Assembly (NCBI GenBank): GCA_022795855.1
Contig: JAAWHL010000016.1
Span: forward strand, 1 to 41,026
Length of the DNA: 41,026 bases
DNA from: Lawsonibacter sp.
Lineage (GTDB): Bacteria > Bacillota > Clostridia > Oscillospirales > Oscillospiraceae
Direction: 5' to 3'
Part shown: positions 8,431 through 15,770 of the stretch, piece after piece
Layout: each line of letters starts with the position of its first letter
Position numbering within the stretch: position 1 is the stretch's first letter
The notes under the pieces: model-generated
What the model was told of the DNA's origin: nothing
The model's input: only the letters and a program-made list of their open reading frames with translations
Database searches by the model: none
Translations under genes and position numbers: made by a program

Positions 8431-8907
8431 ATGAAAAAATTGATTCAGTTTCTGGACGAAGACCTGGAAGAGGCCTTGATGGTCGTCTGTCTGGTGATTA
8501 TCACGCTGGTCATCATGCTGAACGTGGTCATGCGCCGGCTGGGGATGACGCTGCCGTGGCCGGAGGAGCTGGCCCGATACTGTTATGTATACTCCGGAAT
8601 GTTCAGCGCGGGCTACTGCGTGCGGCGCAATGTCAACTTCCGGGTGGACCTCCTTTACCAGGTGTTTCCCCGCCCGGTGAAGATTCTGATTGAGTACGCG
8701 GGAAAAATCCTGGTCCTGTTTTTATACGCCTTTATGGCCTGCGCCTCCTTCAACCTGCTTGCCTCCACCACTTCCGTGAGCACGGCAATGCAGATCCCCA
8801 TGAAGTACATCTACCTGTCCATTCCCATTGGCATGACCCTGGGGGTAATCCGCGGGATTCAGGATATCATCCGCTACACGCGGAAGCTGAGAGAGGAGGG
8901 GAAATAA
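8431..8907 (+). CDS. dctQ: TRAP transporter small permease, DctQ type
   Basis: A 158-residue membrane protein with four hydrophobic segments (about 17-37, 52-65, 88-110, 127-145), the length and topology of DctQ subunits. Motifs LNVVMRR and WPEELARY near residues 30-50 are characteristic. It pairs with the large permease whose gene begins 3 bases after its stop. TRAP systems import organic acids, sialic acid or similar compounds driven by an ion gradient. A 232-base gap without a convincing promoter separates it from the esterase gene. Confidence 0.93.
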   Translation: MKKLIQFLDEDLEEALMVVCLVIITLVIMLNVVMRRLGMTLPWPEELARYCYVYSGMFSAGYCVRRNVNFRVDLLYQVFPRPVKILIEYAGKILVLFLYAFMACASFNLLASTTSVSTAMQIPMKYIYLSIPIGMTLGVIRGIQDIIRYTRKLREEGK

Positions 8908-8910
8908 GAA

Positions 8911-10203
8911 GTGCTGGCTCTTGTATTCGGCGCCTTTGTCGGCCTCATGTTTCTGGGCATTCCCATTGCGGCGGCCATCGGCTTTTCCTCATTCCTGCCC
9001 CAGTTCGTTGACCCGGGCTTCATGGGGAACGCCAATTACATCCTGCGGGCCGTGGTTTCCGGACTGGATTCCGCCTCGATTCTGGCCGTGCCGCTGTTTA
9101 TGCTGTCGGGTGCGGTAATGTCCATGGGCGGCGTGTCCAAAAAGCTGTTCGACGTATTTGCCGTGTTCATCGGCGGCTTCCGGGCCGGAATGCCCTGCGC
9201 GGTGGTGGTCACCTGCCTGTTCTACGGCGCGATTTCCGGTTCCGGCGTGGCGACCTGCGCGGCGGTGGGCGGAATGTGCATTCCGGTGCTGCTGGAGCTG
9301 GGCTATGACAAAAAGTTTTCCGGCGCAATTGTCGCCTCCGCCAGCGCGCTGGGCATCATCATCCCGCCGTCCATCCCCTTTGTGCTGTACGGCATCAACA
9401 GCAACGGCAAAGCGTCGGTGGGCGATTTGTTCAAGGCCGGCGTAGTCCCCGGGATTCTCATCGCGGCCTGCCTCATGCTCTACTGCGTCATTTTCTGCAC
9501 CAGAAACGGCGAGGACAAGGTGCGGATTCAGGCACACGTGGCCAAGCTGAGGGCGAACGGCTATCTCAGCGTGCTCCGGGAGGGCATCTGGGCGCTGCTG
9601 GCTCCCGTGGTCATCCTGGGCGGCATCTACAGCGGCCTGTTCACCCCCACGGAGGCGGCTTGCGTCTCGGTGTTCTATGCCCTGTTTGTCTCCATTTTCA
9701 TCTACCGGACCATGAAATTCAGCGACATCCTGGGCCAGCTGAAGGGCGCCGTGGCAAGCTACGCCCCTATGGGGCTGATGGTCGCCTTTGCCGTGGCCTT
9801 CGGCCGGGTGCTGTCCCTGCTGGACGTGCCCAATATGCTGGCGGACATCATTACCGCCTACTGCCACAACGGCGTTATCTTCCTGCTGGTGCTCAATGCG
9901 GTGCTGTTCGTGCTGGGCATGTTTATGGACACCACCTCCGCCATTATTATCCTGACCCCCATGCTGCTGACCACCGCCGTCAGCTTCGGCATCAATCCGG
10001 TCCACTTCGGCGTGGTCCTGATTGTAAACCTGGCGCTGGGGATGATCAGTCCCCCCATCGGCATCAACCTGTTTGTGGCGGCCCCGCTGATTGACGTGTC
10101 CGCAGGCGCTCTGGGCAAGAAAATCATCACCCCCATGCTGTTCTTCATTGCGGCGCTGCTGCTGATTACCTACATTCCCGGCCTCAGCATGGCGCTGGTG
10201 TGA
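8911..10203 (+). CDS. dctM: TRAP transporter large permease, DctM type
   Basis: A 430-residue polytopic membrane protein with about 12 segments, the transport channel of the TRAP system. Typical motifs are FGAFVGLMFLGIPIA at the N-terminus, GAISGSGVATCAAVGG near 110, LGIIIPPSIPFVLYG near 150, and GMISPPIGINLFVA near the end. The start is a GTG with AGGAGGGG overlapping the end of dctQ. Substrate choice is made by the binding protein, not by this subunit. Confidence 0.95.
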   Translation: MLALVFGAFVGLMFLGIPIAAAIGFSSFLPQFVDPGFMGNANYILRAVVSGLDSASILAVPLFMLSGAVMSMGGVSKKLFDVFAVFIGGFRAGMPCAVVVTCLFYGAISGSGVATCAAVGGMCIPVLLELGYDKKFSGAIVASASALGIIIPPSIPFVLYGINSNGKASVGDLFKAGVVPGILIAACLMLYCVIFCTRNGEDKVRIQAHVAKLRANGYLSVLREGIWALLAPVVILGGIYSGLFTPTEAACVSVFYALFVSIFIYRTMKFSDILGQLKGAVASYAPMGLMVAFAVAFGRVLSLLDVPNMLADIITAYCHNGVIFLLVLNAVLFVLGMFMDTTSAIIILTPMLLTTAVSFGINPVHFGVVLIVNLALGMISPPIGINLFVAAPLIDVSAGALGKKIITPMLFFIAALLLITYIPGLSMALV

Positions 10204-10280
10204 AGCGCCGCCTGCAAGGCCCCGGGAAAAGAAACACGTCCCCCGCGCGTCGGACGGGCCGCAGGCCCGTCGGCGATTAG

Positions 10281-10318
10281 AACCTGTATTCACAGCCCCA
10301 AGCGCCCGCCCGGGCGGG
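10281..10318 (+). repeat. Dispersed intergenic repeat, copy 1
   Basis: The 24 bases from 10281 match 15105-15128 with two mismatches (consensus AACCTGTAYTCACAGC followed by CYCAAGCG), and similarity continues through a GCCCGGGCGG block, where the first copy forms the palindrome GCCCGCCCGGGCGGGC. It lies in the dctM-dctP gap, next to a hairpin at 10253-10271, and may limit read-through or stabilise the dctP end of the message. Confidence 0.55.
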
Positions 10319-10412
10319 CCGCTCCCGCCGCGGCCTGTCCGGCGGAAATCCTCCCCACCCGGGCGCCGGCCCGGCTGGGAATACCGGTAAAATGAAAAAG
10401 GAGAATGCTGAA

Positions 10413-11495
10413 ATGAAAAAACTGACCGCTCTTGTCCTTGCCGCGGCCATGACGCTGAGTCTGGCCGCCTGCGGAAGCTCCCCCGCGCCGAATCCGGGCA
10501 GCTCCCCCAGCGCATCCGCCCCCAGCGCTTCCGCCCCCGCGCCCGGCGCCGACGGCGCCCCCGTGCTGACCACCACCGACCCCATCTCCATTGTCTGGTC
10601 CCACAACAACCCCGAGTCCAGCGCCGCCGGCCAGGCCGCCCTGAAATTCAAGGAGGAGATTGAGGCCCGCTCCAACGGGGTCATCTCCGTCAAGGTCTAC
10701 GCCAACGGCGAGCTGGGCACCGTGCCCGAAAACGACCAGGCCCTGCGGGAGGGCACAATCCAGATTGTCTGCGGCGTCTCCGGCGGCCTGGTGGATCCCA
10801 GCCTGTCCTATTTCGACCTGCCCTGCCTGGTGAGCACCTCCGAGGCCTTTGAGACGCTGTTCGGCCGCGGCACCGAGCTGCGGGCCGAGACCGAGCGCAG
10901 ATACGCCGATATGGGGATGCAGGTGCTGTCTCTGGTGGCCGGAGGCTTCAGCATCATCAGCTCCAACAAGGAGGTGCGCAGCTATGAGGATTTGGCGGGC
11001 CTGAATATCCGCACCTCTGAGAACAACATCTTCATGGAGGAGTTCCGCGACTGGGGCTGCAACCCCACGCCTCTGGCCTTCGGAGACCTGTACGTGGCCC
11101 TGCAGCAGGGCCTGGTGGAGGCCCAGAACAACACCCTGGACACCACGGTTTCCTCCCTGCTGTATGAGCAGCAGAAGTACATCATCAACACCAACCACGC
11201 GGTCAGCCCCCTGGGCATCTACATGAACAAGGCCTTCTATGACGGCCTGCCGGAGGACGCCCGCGCCCTGATTGACTGGGTGTGCGAGAATGTGATTGAC
11301 GACTATACCCGCCAGCTGTCCGCCGACGCGGCGGAGGCGGCCCTCAAGACGGTCCGGGACGCCGGCCTGGAGGTGATCGACTTTACCGACGAGGACCGGG
11401 CCCGGATGCGGGAAAACGCGCAGCCGGTCTATGACATGGTGGCCGGTCTTGTGGGGCAGGAGCTCATCGACCGAATCAGCGAGCTTCAGAAGTAA
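10413..11495 (+). CDS. dctP: TRAP transporter substrate-binding lipoprotein, DctP type
   Basis: Extracytoplasmic solute receptor of 360 residues. The ATG at 10413 is preferred over the in-frame ATG 21 bases upstream because AAAGGAG sits nine bases before it and the resulting N-terminus is a textbook lipoprotein signal, with lipobox LAAC and Cys20. A Ser/Pro/Ala-rich linker follows to about residue 50, then the DctP domain (IVWSHNNPESSAAGQAALKF, and NIRTSENNIFMEEF near 200). It is anchored outside the membrane and hands its ligand, usually a carboxylate, to DctQM. It is separated from dctM by a 209-base gap holding hairpins, which could allow higher expression of the receptor. Confidence 0.94.
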   Translation: MKKLTALVLAAAMTLSLAACGSSPAPNPGSSPSASAPSASAPAPGADGAPVLTTTDPISIVWSHNNPESSAAGQAALKFKEEIEARSNGVISVKVYANGELGTVPENDQALREGTIQIVCGVSGGLVDPSLSYFDLPCLVSTSEAFETLFGRGTELRAETERRYADMGMQVLSLVAGGFSIISSNKEVRSYEDLAGLNIRTSENNIFMEEFRDWGCNPTPLAFGDLYVALQQGLVEAQNNTLDTTVSSLLYEQQKYIINTNHAVSPLGIYMNKAFYDGLPEDARALIDWVCENVIDDYTRQLSADAAEAALKTVRDAGLEVIDFTDEDRARMRENAQPVYDMVAGLVGQELIDRISELQK

Positions 11496-11521
11496 GAACC
11501 TGCCGCAAAAGCAGAACAGAT

Positions 11522-11558
11522 GCGGGGCCGAAATCGCCGGCGGCGATTTCGGCCCCGC
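11522..11558 (+). terminator. First hairpin after dctP
   Basis: Perfect 17-bp inverted repeat 11522-11538 with 11542-11558 around a 3-base centre. No U-tract follows, so it is more a stabilising or pausing hairpin than a complete terminator; a second hairpin follows at once. Confidence 0.6.
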
Positions 11559-11572
11559 CCTTGGACGGTACA

Positions 11573-11617
11573 AAAAGCATCCGCATGACGCGAAAGCGCC
11601 AGGCGGATGCTTTTCTA
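11573..11617. terminator. Terminator after dctP, probably bidirectional
   Basis: A 12-bp stem (11573-11584 with 11603-11614) encloses a small GAAA-capped inner hairpin and ends in TTTTC; on the minus strand the exit side is TTTTTG. It can end dctP transcripts and those of the convergent MATE gene. A further imperfect inverted repeat (11616-11626 with 11660-11671) lies between it and the MATE stop. Confidence 0.75.
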
Positions 11618-11732
11618 TCAAGAAGGGGTGGGGGATTTCACCCCAAAAAGGAAATTCCGCCTTCCTTGATAAGCGGTCATAGCAGTGGTAAGCAATGCGC
11701 CGGCAGATACCCGGTGCCGCTTGTTCAGGGGG

Positions 11733-13064
11733 TCAGAAGAGGCTGTACTGTCTGCGGAAGCGGAACAGGCAGGCCGCAGATACCGAGAACATAACGCACT
11801 CCGCCGCGGGCACCGCCAGCCACACGCCCATTACGCCCCAGACGCGGGGCAGCAGCAGAATGCCTCCCGCCAGCAGTCCGAACGTCCGCAGGAAGGAGAG
11901 GGCGGCGGACACCCTGCCGTTGGACAGCGCGGTAAACAGCGCGGAGGTGAACAGGTTCAGGCCGCAGAACAGGAAGCTGTAAGAAAACACCGAGAACCCC
12001 TCCGAGGCGATTTGGCAGACCCGCGCCGACTCCCCGGCGAACAGCCGCGCAATCCAGGGCCCGCCCAGCCGGGCCAGCAGGAAAACCAGGACCGACGCCG
12101 CCGCGAGAAACCGCACGCTGGCGGAAAAAACCTTTTTCTGCCGGGCCCCGTTTTTCCTTCCCCAGTTGAATCCGAAGACGGGCGCGACGCCGATGGAGAA
12201 CCCGATGTACAGGGTGTTCAGCAGGAACTGGGAATAAATGAGAATCGTGATGGCCGCCACGCCGTCCTCCCCCAGCAGCTCCATCATGGCGCGGTTGAAC
12301 AGGAAGGTGGACGCCGCCGCAGCCAGCTGGCCCACCATCTCGGAGGAGCCGTTGAGGCAGCTCTCCCGGACGGCCGGCCGCCGCCACCTGGGCCGGGTAA
12401 AACGCAGCGCTCCCCCGCGCCTCATAAAGTACGCCAGCCCGGACGCTGCGGGGATAAGATACCCCAGCCCCGTCCCCAGGGCGGCCCCGCGGACGCCCAG
12501 CCCGCACAGCGCCATAAAGAACCAGTCCAGCGCGATGTTCGCCGTCCCCGCCAGAACAGACAGCCCCAGGCCAAGCCCCGGCTTTCCGGCGGCCGCGAAC
12601 AGGTTGGAAAACATGGTCTGAAGCATGTTTGCCGGGAGAAACCACAGCAGCACCGCGAGATAGTCCCTGCAATAGGGGAACAGCCGCGGGCTGGCGCCCA
12701 GGGCAAAAATCAGTTCATCCAGCCAGACCGCTCCGGCCAGAAGGAGCAGGAACCCGGCCGCCGCCCCCAGGAGAACGAGCAGGGTGAAGTCCTCCCGGGC
12801 CTCCTGTGTTTCCCCCGCCCCCATTTTCCGGGAGACGACAGCGCTTCCTCCGGCGCCCAGCATGGTCCCCAGCCCTACCGTGAGATTCACCGCCGGGCAC
12901 ACGATGTTGATGGCCGAGAGCGCGTCCGTATTGACAAACCGCGCCGCGAAAGCCGTGTCTACCGCGGTATAGAGCCCCATGAAAATCATCATGGCCACGG
13001 AGGGGAGGGCGAAGCGCAGGAGCGAGCCTGCGGTCCACTCCCGGTCCAGGGCGCTGCCGCTCAT
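11733..13064 (-). CDS. MATE family efflux transporter
   Basis: A 443-residue inner-membrane transporter with about 12 hydrophobic segments arranged as two similar halves. The first half begins with LLRFALPSVAMMIFMGLYTAVDTAF, the classic MATE start, and AINIVCPAVNL and GTMLGAGGSAVVSRKMG follow. MATE pumps expel cationic drugs or metabolites against Na+ or H+. Its ATG overlaps the stop of the upstream AraC-GNAT gene by four bases (ATGA), so translation of the two is coupled, which ties the pump to the regulator and to a possible acetylation-based detoxification. Confidence 0.93.
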   Translation of the reverse strand: MSGSALDREWTAGSLLRFALPSVAMMIFMGLYTAVDTAFAARFVNTDALSAINIVCPAVNLTVGLGTMLGAGGSAVVSRKMGAGETQEAREDFTLLVLLGAAAGFLLLLAGAVWLDELIFALGASPRLFPYCRDYLAVLLWFLPANMLQTMFSNLFAAAGKPGLGLGLSVLAGTANIALDWFFMALCGLGVRGAALGTGLGYLIPAASGLAYFMRRGGALRFTRPRWRRPAVRESCLNGSSEMVGQLAAAASTFLFNRAMMELLGEDGVAAITILIYSQFLLNTLYIGFSIGVAPVFGFNWGRKNGARQKKVFSASVRFLAAASVLVFLLARLGGPWIARLFAGESARVCQIASEGFSVFSYSFLFCGLNLFTSALFTALSNGRVSAALSFLRTFGLLAGGILLLPRVWGVMGVWLAVPAAECVMFSVSAACLFRFRRQYSLF

Positions 13065-13897
13065 ACCTCCGCCTCTCCCCGGACGGGCGGCAGGACAAGC
13101 CGCTGGGTGGGATATCCGAATTCCGTGAGCAGCTCCGATTCGGCAAATCCCAGCCGCCTGTACTCCGCCCGCTGCCCCGTGTCGGCCCGGTCTCCCGCCC
13201 GGAAGGTGGTGACGCTCAGCCCGCGCTCCGCCGGCGTCCCGCGCCTCATCTGCGCAAGAAGCGCCTCCCAGACCCCGCAGCGCCGGTACTGCGGATGCAC
13301 CGCCAGGAAGTCGATGTGCCCCGTCCGGCGGGAAAACGCAGCCGCCCCGATGACGGCGGTTCCGTCCCGCATGAGCAGGGCCTGCCGCCGCTGAATATGC
13401 CCTCTGACCCGCTCCAGATGGGCGGACTCCTCCAGACAGGGGAAGCCGTCAATCACGAGGGCCGTGAAGGACATCCAGTCGGACACATCCCCCGGCGACG
13501 CATAGCAGACCTCCCCCGGCGCGGAGGGGCTTCCGTTCAGCACAAGCGCCAGCTGAAGCGGGTAAAATGCCTGATTCCGCCTGTACTCCAGGGGCGTCCG
13601 CTTGTACATGGACTTGAACACCGCAGAAAACGCCTGCTGGCTCTCATAGCCCGAGGACAGCGCAATCTCCAGAACCGGCGCGTCGGAGAACACCAGCCGC
13701 CGGGCCGCCTCGCTCAGCCGCCGGCGCTGAATGTAGTCGTGGGGCGTGATGCCCACCGTATCGGTGAACATCCGGTGCAGATGGTACTTGGAGTAGCGGG
13801 CCGCGTCCGCGACCGCATCCAGCTCCAGCTTCTCCTGAAGATGGGCCTCGATAAAGGAAATCACGTCTGAAATATGCCTGATTCTGTCGCAGTCCAT
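13061..13897 (-). CDS. AraC-type regulator fused to a GNAT acetyltransferase domain
   Basis: A 278-residue two-domain protein. Residues 8-106 are the double helix-turn-helix of AraC/XylS proteins placed at the N-terminus (YSKYHLHRMFTDTVGITPHDYIQRRRL, then GYESQQAFSAVFKSMYKRTPLEYR), as in Ada/Rob/MarA-like arrangement. Residues about 130-275 look like a GNAT fold, with motif A at 196-215 (FLAVHPQYRRCGVWEALLAQ); the usual final small residue of the R-x-x-G-x-G/A signature is Trp210, so catalysis is not certain. The acetyltransferase-like half may sense a ligand or act on a drug. AGGAGGG precedes the ATG. It precedes and overlaps the MATE gene and is likely its regulator. Confidence 0.88.
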   Translation of the reverse strand: MDCDRIRHISDVISFIEAHLQEKLELDAVADAARYSKYHLHRMFTDTVGITPHDYIQRRRLSEAARRLVFSDAPVLEIALSSGYESQQAFSAVFKSMYKRTPLEYRRNQAFYPLQLALVLNGSPSAPGEVCYASPGDVSDWMSFTALVIDGFPCLEESAHLERVRGHIQRRQALLMRDGTAVIGAAAFSRRTGHIDFLAVHPQYRRCGVWEALLAQMRRGTPAERGLSVTTFRAGDRADTGQRAEYRRLGFAESELLTEFGYPTQRLVLPPVRGEAEV

Positions 13898-13980
13898 GGC
13901 GGTCCCTCCTGTCGCCGCTATTCTAACAGGGCGCGGACGCGCCGGTCTTCCTCATTCTTGCGGCCTTTCCCGCCGGCGGC

Positions 13981-14010
13981 AAAAGAAAGCGGCGCATCTG
14001 CGCCGCTTTC
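13981..14010 (-). terminator. Terminator of the SLH-domain gene
   Basis: Stem GAAAGCGGCGC (13985-13995) with 14000-14010, ATCT-type loop, followed on the minus strand by TTTT (13981-13984). It sits 22 bases past the SLH gene stop. Confidence 0.8.
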
Positions 14011-14031
14011 CAGGCTCTTAGAAACCGCTGT

Positions 14032-15084
14032 TTACTCAATCCGGGCGGGCTCCGCCAGCATCAGCAGGCGGCAGACCACCACCGCCGCCTCCGCCCGGGT
14101 CACGCCGGCATCGCCCCGGAACCCCCCGTCCCCGCCGGAGACCAGCCCGGCCCGGTACCACCGGTAAATCAGCCGCCCCTCGGCGCTGTGCTCGTTCAGG
14201 CCGGGGATGAATCCGTTGGCAATTTGGTTGACAGGGCGGGAGGTGCGCGCCTGACAGCCGGCGGCGTCAAAGACGGCGGCCAGCTCAAAGCGGGTGGCCG
14301 GGCGGCCCATATCCTCCTCCGCAAAGCTCCGCGTGGAAATGATGTTCCATTCCGTGCAGTAGCTGTAGAAGGGGGCGTACCACTCCCCCCGCGCCCGGGG
14401 GATCTCCCGGCCGTAAAAGCCCGCGTTCAGCCGGGCCGCTATGGTCAGCAGCTCGGCCACGGTCAGCGCTCTGCCGGGCCCGAAGTCGTTTTCGCTGACG
14501 CCCTCCATCATGCCCGCCTGCACCGCGCCGGCCACATAGGGCTGGAACCAGTCGTTGTCGGCCACATCCCGGAAGGCCGCCGGCGCCTGAAAGGCAGCCG
14601 GTTCCCACTCCGGTTCCGGATCCAGGGGAATCTCCGACGCGCCGGTGGGGCCGGCCAGACGCAGGCTGACGGTCCAGCCCTCGTACTCCTCCGGGACGGT
14701 CAGGGTGAAGGTGCGCGACAGCTCCTCTGCACTCATCCGGGCGTCGGGAAAGAGCTCGGCGGCCTGAGCCAGCGGGAGAAAGGGAAGCTGCCCGTCAGGG
14801 CCCACCAGGCTGTAGCGGTCGGCGCCGTCCAGGGAGAGATGAACTGCGGCGCACCAGCAGTCCCAGCCGCCCAGGTCCTCGGCGGCGACCGTCACCTCCC
14901 CGCCCGGCGCGGCCTCGCACGCGGTGAGGGAGAACCGCCTGTCCGCAGAGTAAAGGACGACCGGCTCAGCTGCGGATTCCGCCTCTGCCTCCGCCTCCGC
15001 CCCGCGGGCGGAGAGCGCGGCCCCGCTCACGCACAGGGACAGCGCTGCGGCCAGGGACAGCAGGCGTTTTGCAATGTTTTTCAT
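14032..15084 (-). CDS. Secreted protein with C-terminal S-layer-homology motifs
   Basis: A 350-residue exported protein. The ATG at 15084 is chosen because GGGGAGGAG lies seven bases upstream and the N-terminus then forms a clean signal peptide (KR followed by LLSLAAALSLCVSGAALSA, cleavage near residue 28). An acidic Glu/Ala stretch follows, then an unrecognised domain to about 170. The C-terminal half holds three SLH-like motifs: FRDVADNDWFQPYVAGAVQ with GRALTVAELLTIAARL, a weaker middle copy around EWYAPFYSYCTEW, and YRWYRAGLV with VTRAEAAVVVCRLL. SLH motifs bind secondary cell-wall polymers, so the protein is wall-attached. The role of the N-terminal domain is unknown. Confidence 0.88.
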   Translation of the reverse strand: MKNIAKRLLSLAAALSLCVSGAALSARGAEAEAEAESAAEPVVLYSADRRFSLTACEAAPGGEVTVAAEDLGGWDCWCAAVHLSLDGADRYSLVGPDGQLPFLPLAQAAELFPDARMSAEELSRTFTLTVPEEYEGWTVSLRLAGPTGASEIPLDPEPEWEPAAFQAPAAFRDVADNDWFQPYVAGAVQAGMMEGVSENDFGPGRALTVAELLTIAARLNAGFYGREIPRARGEWYAPFYSYCTEWNIISTRSFAEEDMGRPATRFELAAVFDAAGCQARTSRPVNQIANGFIPGLNEHSAEGRLIYRWYRAGLVSGGDGGFRGDAGVTRAEAAVVVCRLLMLAEPARIE

Positions 15085-15104
15085 AGCGTACTCCTCCCCA
15101 AGGA

Positions 15105-15142
15105 AACCTGTACTCACAGCCTCAAGCGGGTGCCCGGGCGGA
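15105..15142 (+). repeat. Dispersed intergenic repeat, copy 2
   Basis: Matches the repeat at 10281-10318 with the consensus AACCTGTAYTCACAGC plus CYCAAGCG and a GCCCGGGCGG block. It lies in the untranslated leader of the SLH gene, between its promoter and start codon, on the opposite strand to the gene. A weaker look-alike (about 12 of 16 bases) is at 16832-16847 upstream of the kinase-like gene. Confidence 0.5.
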
Positions 15143-15164
15143 TTCTGTCCTATCGATATGCTTT

Positions 15165-15193
15165 ATTATACCGGGATTATGAGAAAATGACAA
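15165..15193 (-). promoter_or_regulatory. Promoter of the SLH-domain gene
   Basis: Minus strand TTGTCA (15188-15193) and TATAAT (15165-15170) are 17 bases apart, giving a leader of about 75 bases. Confidence 0.75.
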
Positions 15194-15321
15194 GGAAAAT
15201 CTCCAAAAACGCCGGAGGCGGGCGCAGAAAAAGCGGGTTCAGGCTGCGGGCTGTCAACAGGCGGGCCGAGATCCGCTGTTCTTCCGGAGCAGGCGGGCAC
15301 AGGACAAGCCCAAAGCGCTTA

Positions 15322-15377
15322 AAACCCAAACACCCGAACCCGATTCTTTTCAGAAACAGGTTCGGATGTTTGGGTTT
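15322..15377 (-). terminator. Terminator directly behind tRNA-Leu
   Basis: A 19-bp stem (15322-15340 with 15359-15377) with an 18-base loop. The one imperfect pair is a G-U wobble only in the minus-strand RNA, which fixes the direction; a TTTT run follows on that strand. It begins at the last base of the encoded CCA end. Confidence 0.8.
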
Positions 15378-15463
15378 GGTGCGCGAGGCGGGAGTCGAAC
15401 CCGCACGCCCTTGCGAGCACTGGCACCTGAAGCCAGCGAGTCTACCAATTCCACCACTCGCGC
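15377..15463 (-). tRNA. tRNA-Leu (anticodon CAG)
   Basis: The minus strand reads a complete class II tRNA: acceptor GCGCGAG pairs with CTCGCGC, the D-arm carries GGTGGAATTGGTAGAC, the anticodon loop TTCAGGT gives anticodon CAG (codon CTG), a long variable arm TGCTCGCAAGGGCGT follows, and the T-arm has GGTTCGACTCC. CCA is encoded. The long variable arm and anticodon together assign it to leucine. It is a single-gene unit with its own strong promoter and terminator. CTG is the preferred leucine codon of the surrounding genes. Confidence 0.96.
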
Positions 15464-15496
15464 ATCTCAAAGGCCGTATCGCTTAACGCAAAACGT

Positions 15497-15525
15497 ATGT
15501 TACCATGAGGAGCGCGGTTTGTCAA
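15497..15525 (-). promoter_or_regulatory. Promoter of tRNA-Leu
   Basis: Minus strand consensus TTGACA (15520-15525) and TAACAT (15497-15502) with a 17-base spacer, about 34 bases before the tRNA 5' end. Confidence 0.85.
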
Positions 15526-15770
15526 TAGTTTTTTGCAAAAACAAGCAAATTGTTTTGCCGGGGGGAAACAGGGGATTCCGGGGGCTGCGTTTGGAGGGGC
15601 GGCCCGTTCCGTCCGTCTGCGGGTTTTCGTCCGCCGTGTCCGGCAATGCAGGGGCGCACACTGCGCGCCCGCGGAATACCGGGACTATGGCCGCGCCGTG
15701 CAGAGGGCGGGCTCTGCCCCGCCCTGCCCTTTGCATCCTCCCGCCCGGGGAGCAAACCGCGCCCTCTGCG
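15526..15770. other. Non-coding gap between tRNA-Leu promoter and kinase-like gene
   Basis: No gene is supported here. An inverted repeat (15700-15709 with 15760-15769) encloses a smaller GC hairpin directly behind the stop of the kinase-like gene; it lacks a U-tract on either strand but is the best candidate for that gene's 3' end. Confidence 0.5.

Noticed and set aside
15700-15769. Inverted repeat behind the kinase-like gene considered as a strong terminator
   Set aside because: The hairpin has no U-tract on either strand, so it is only described as structure in the gap.
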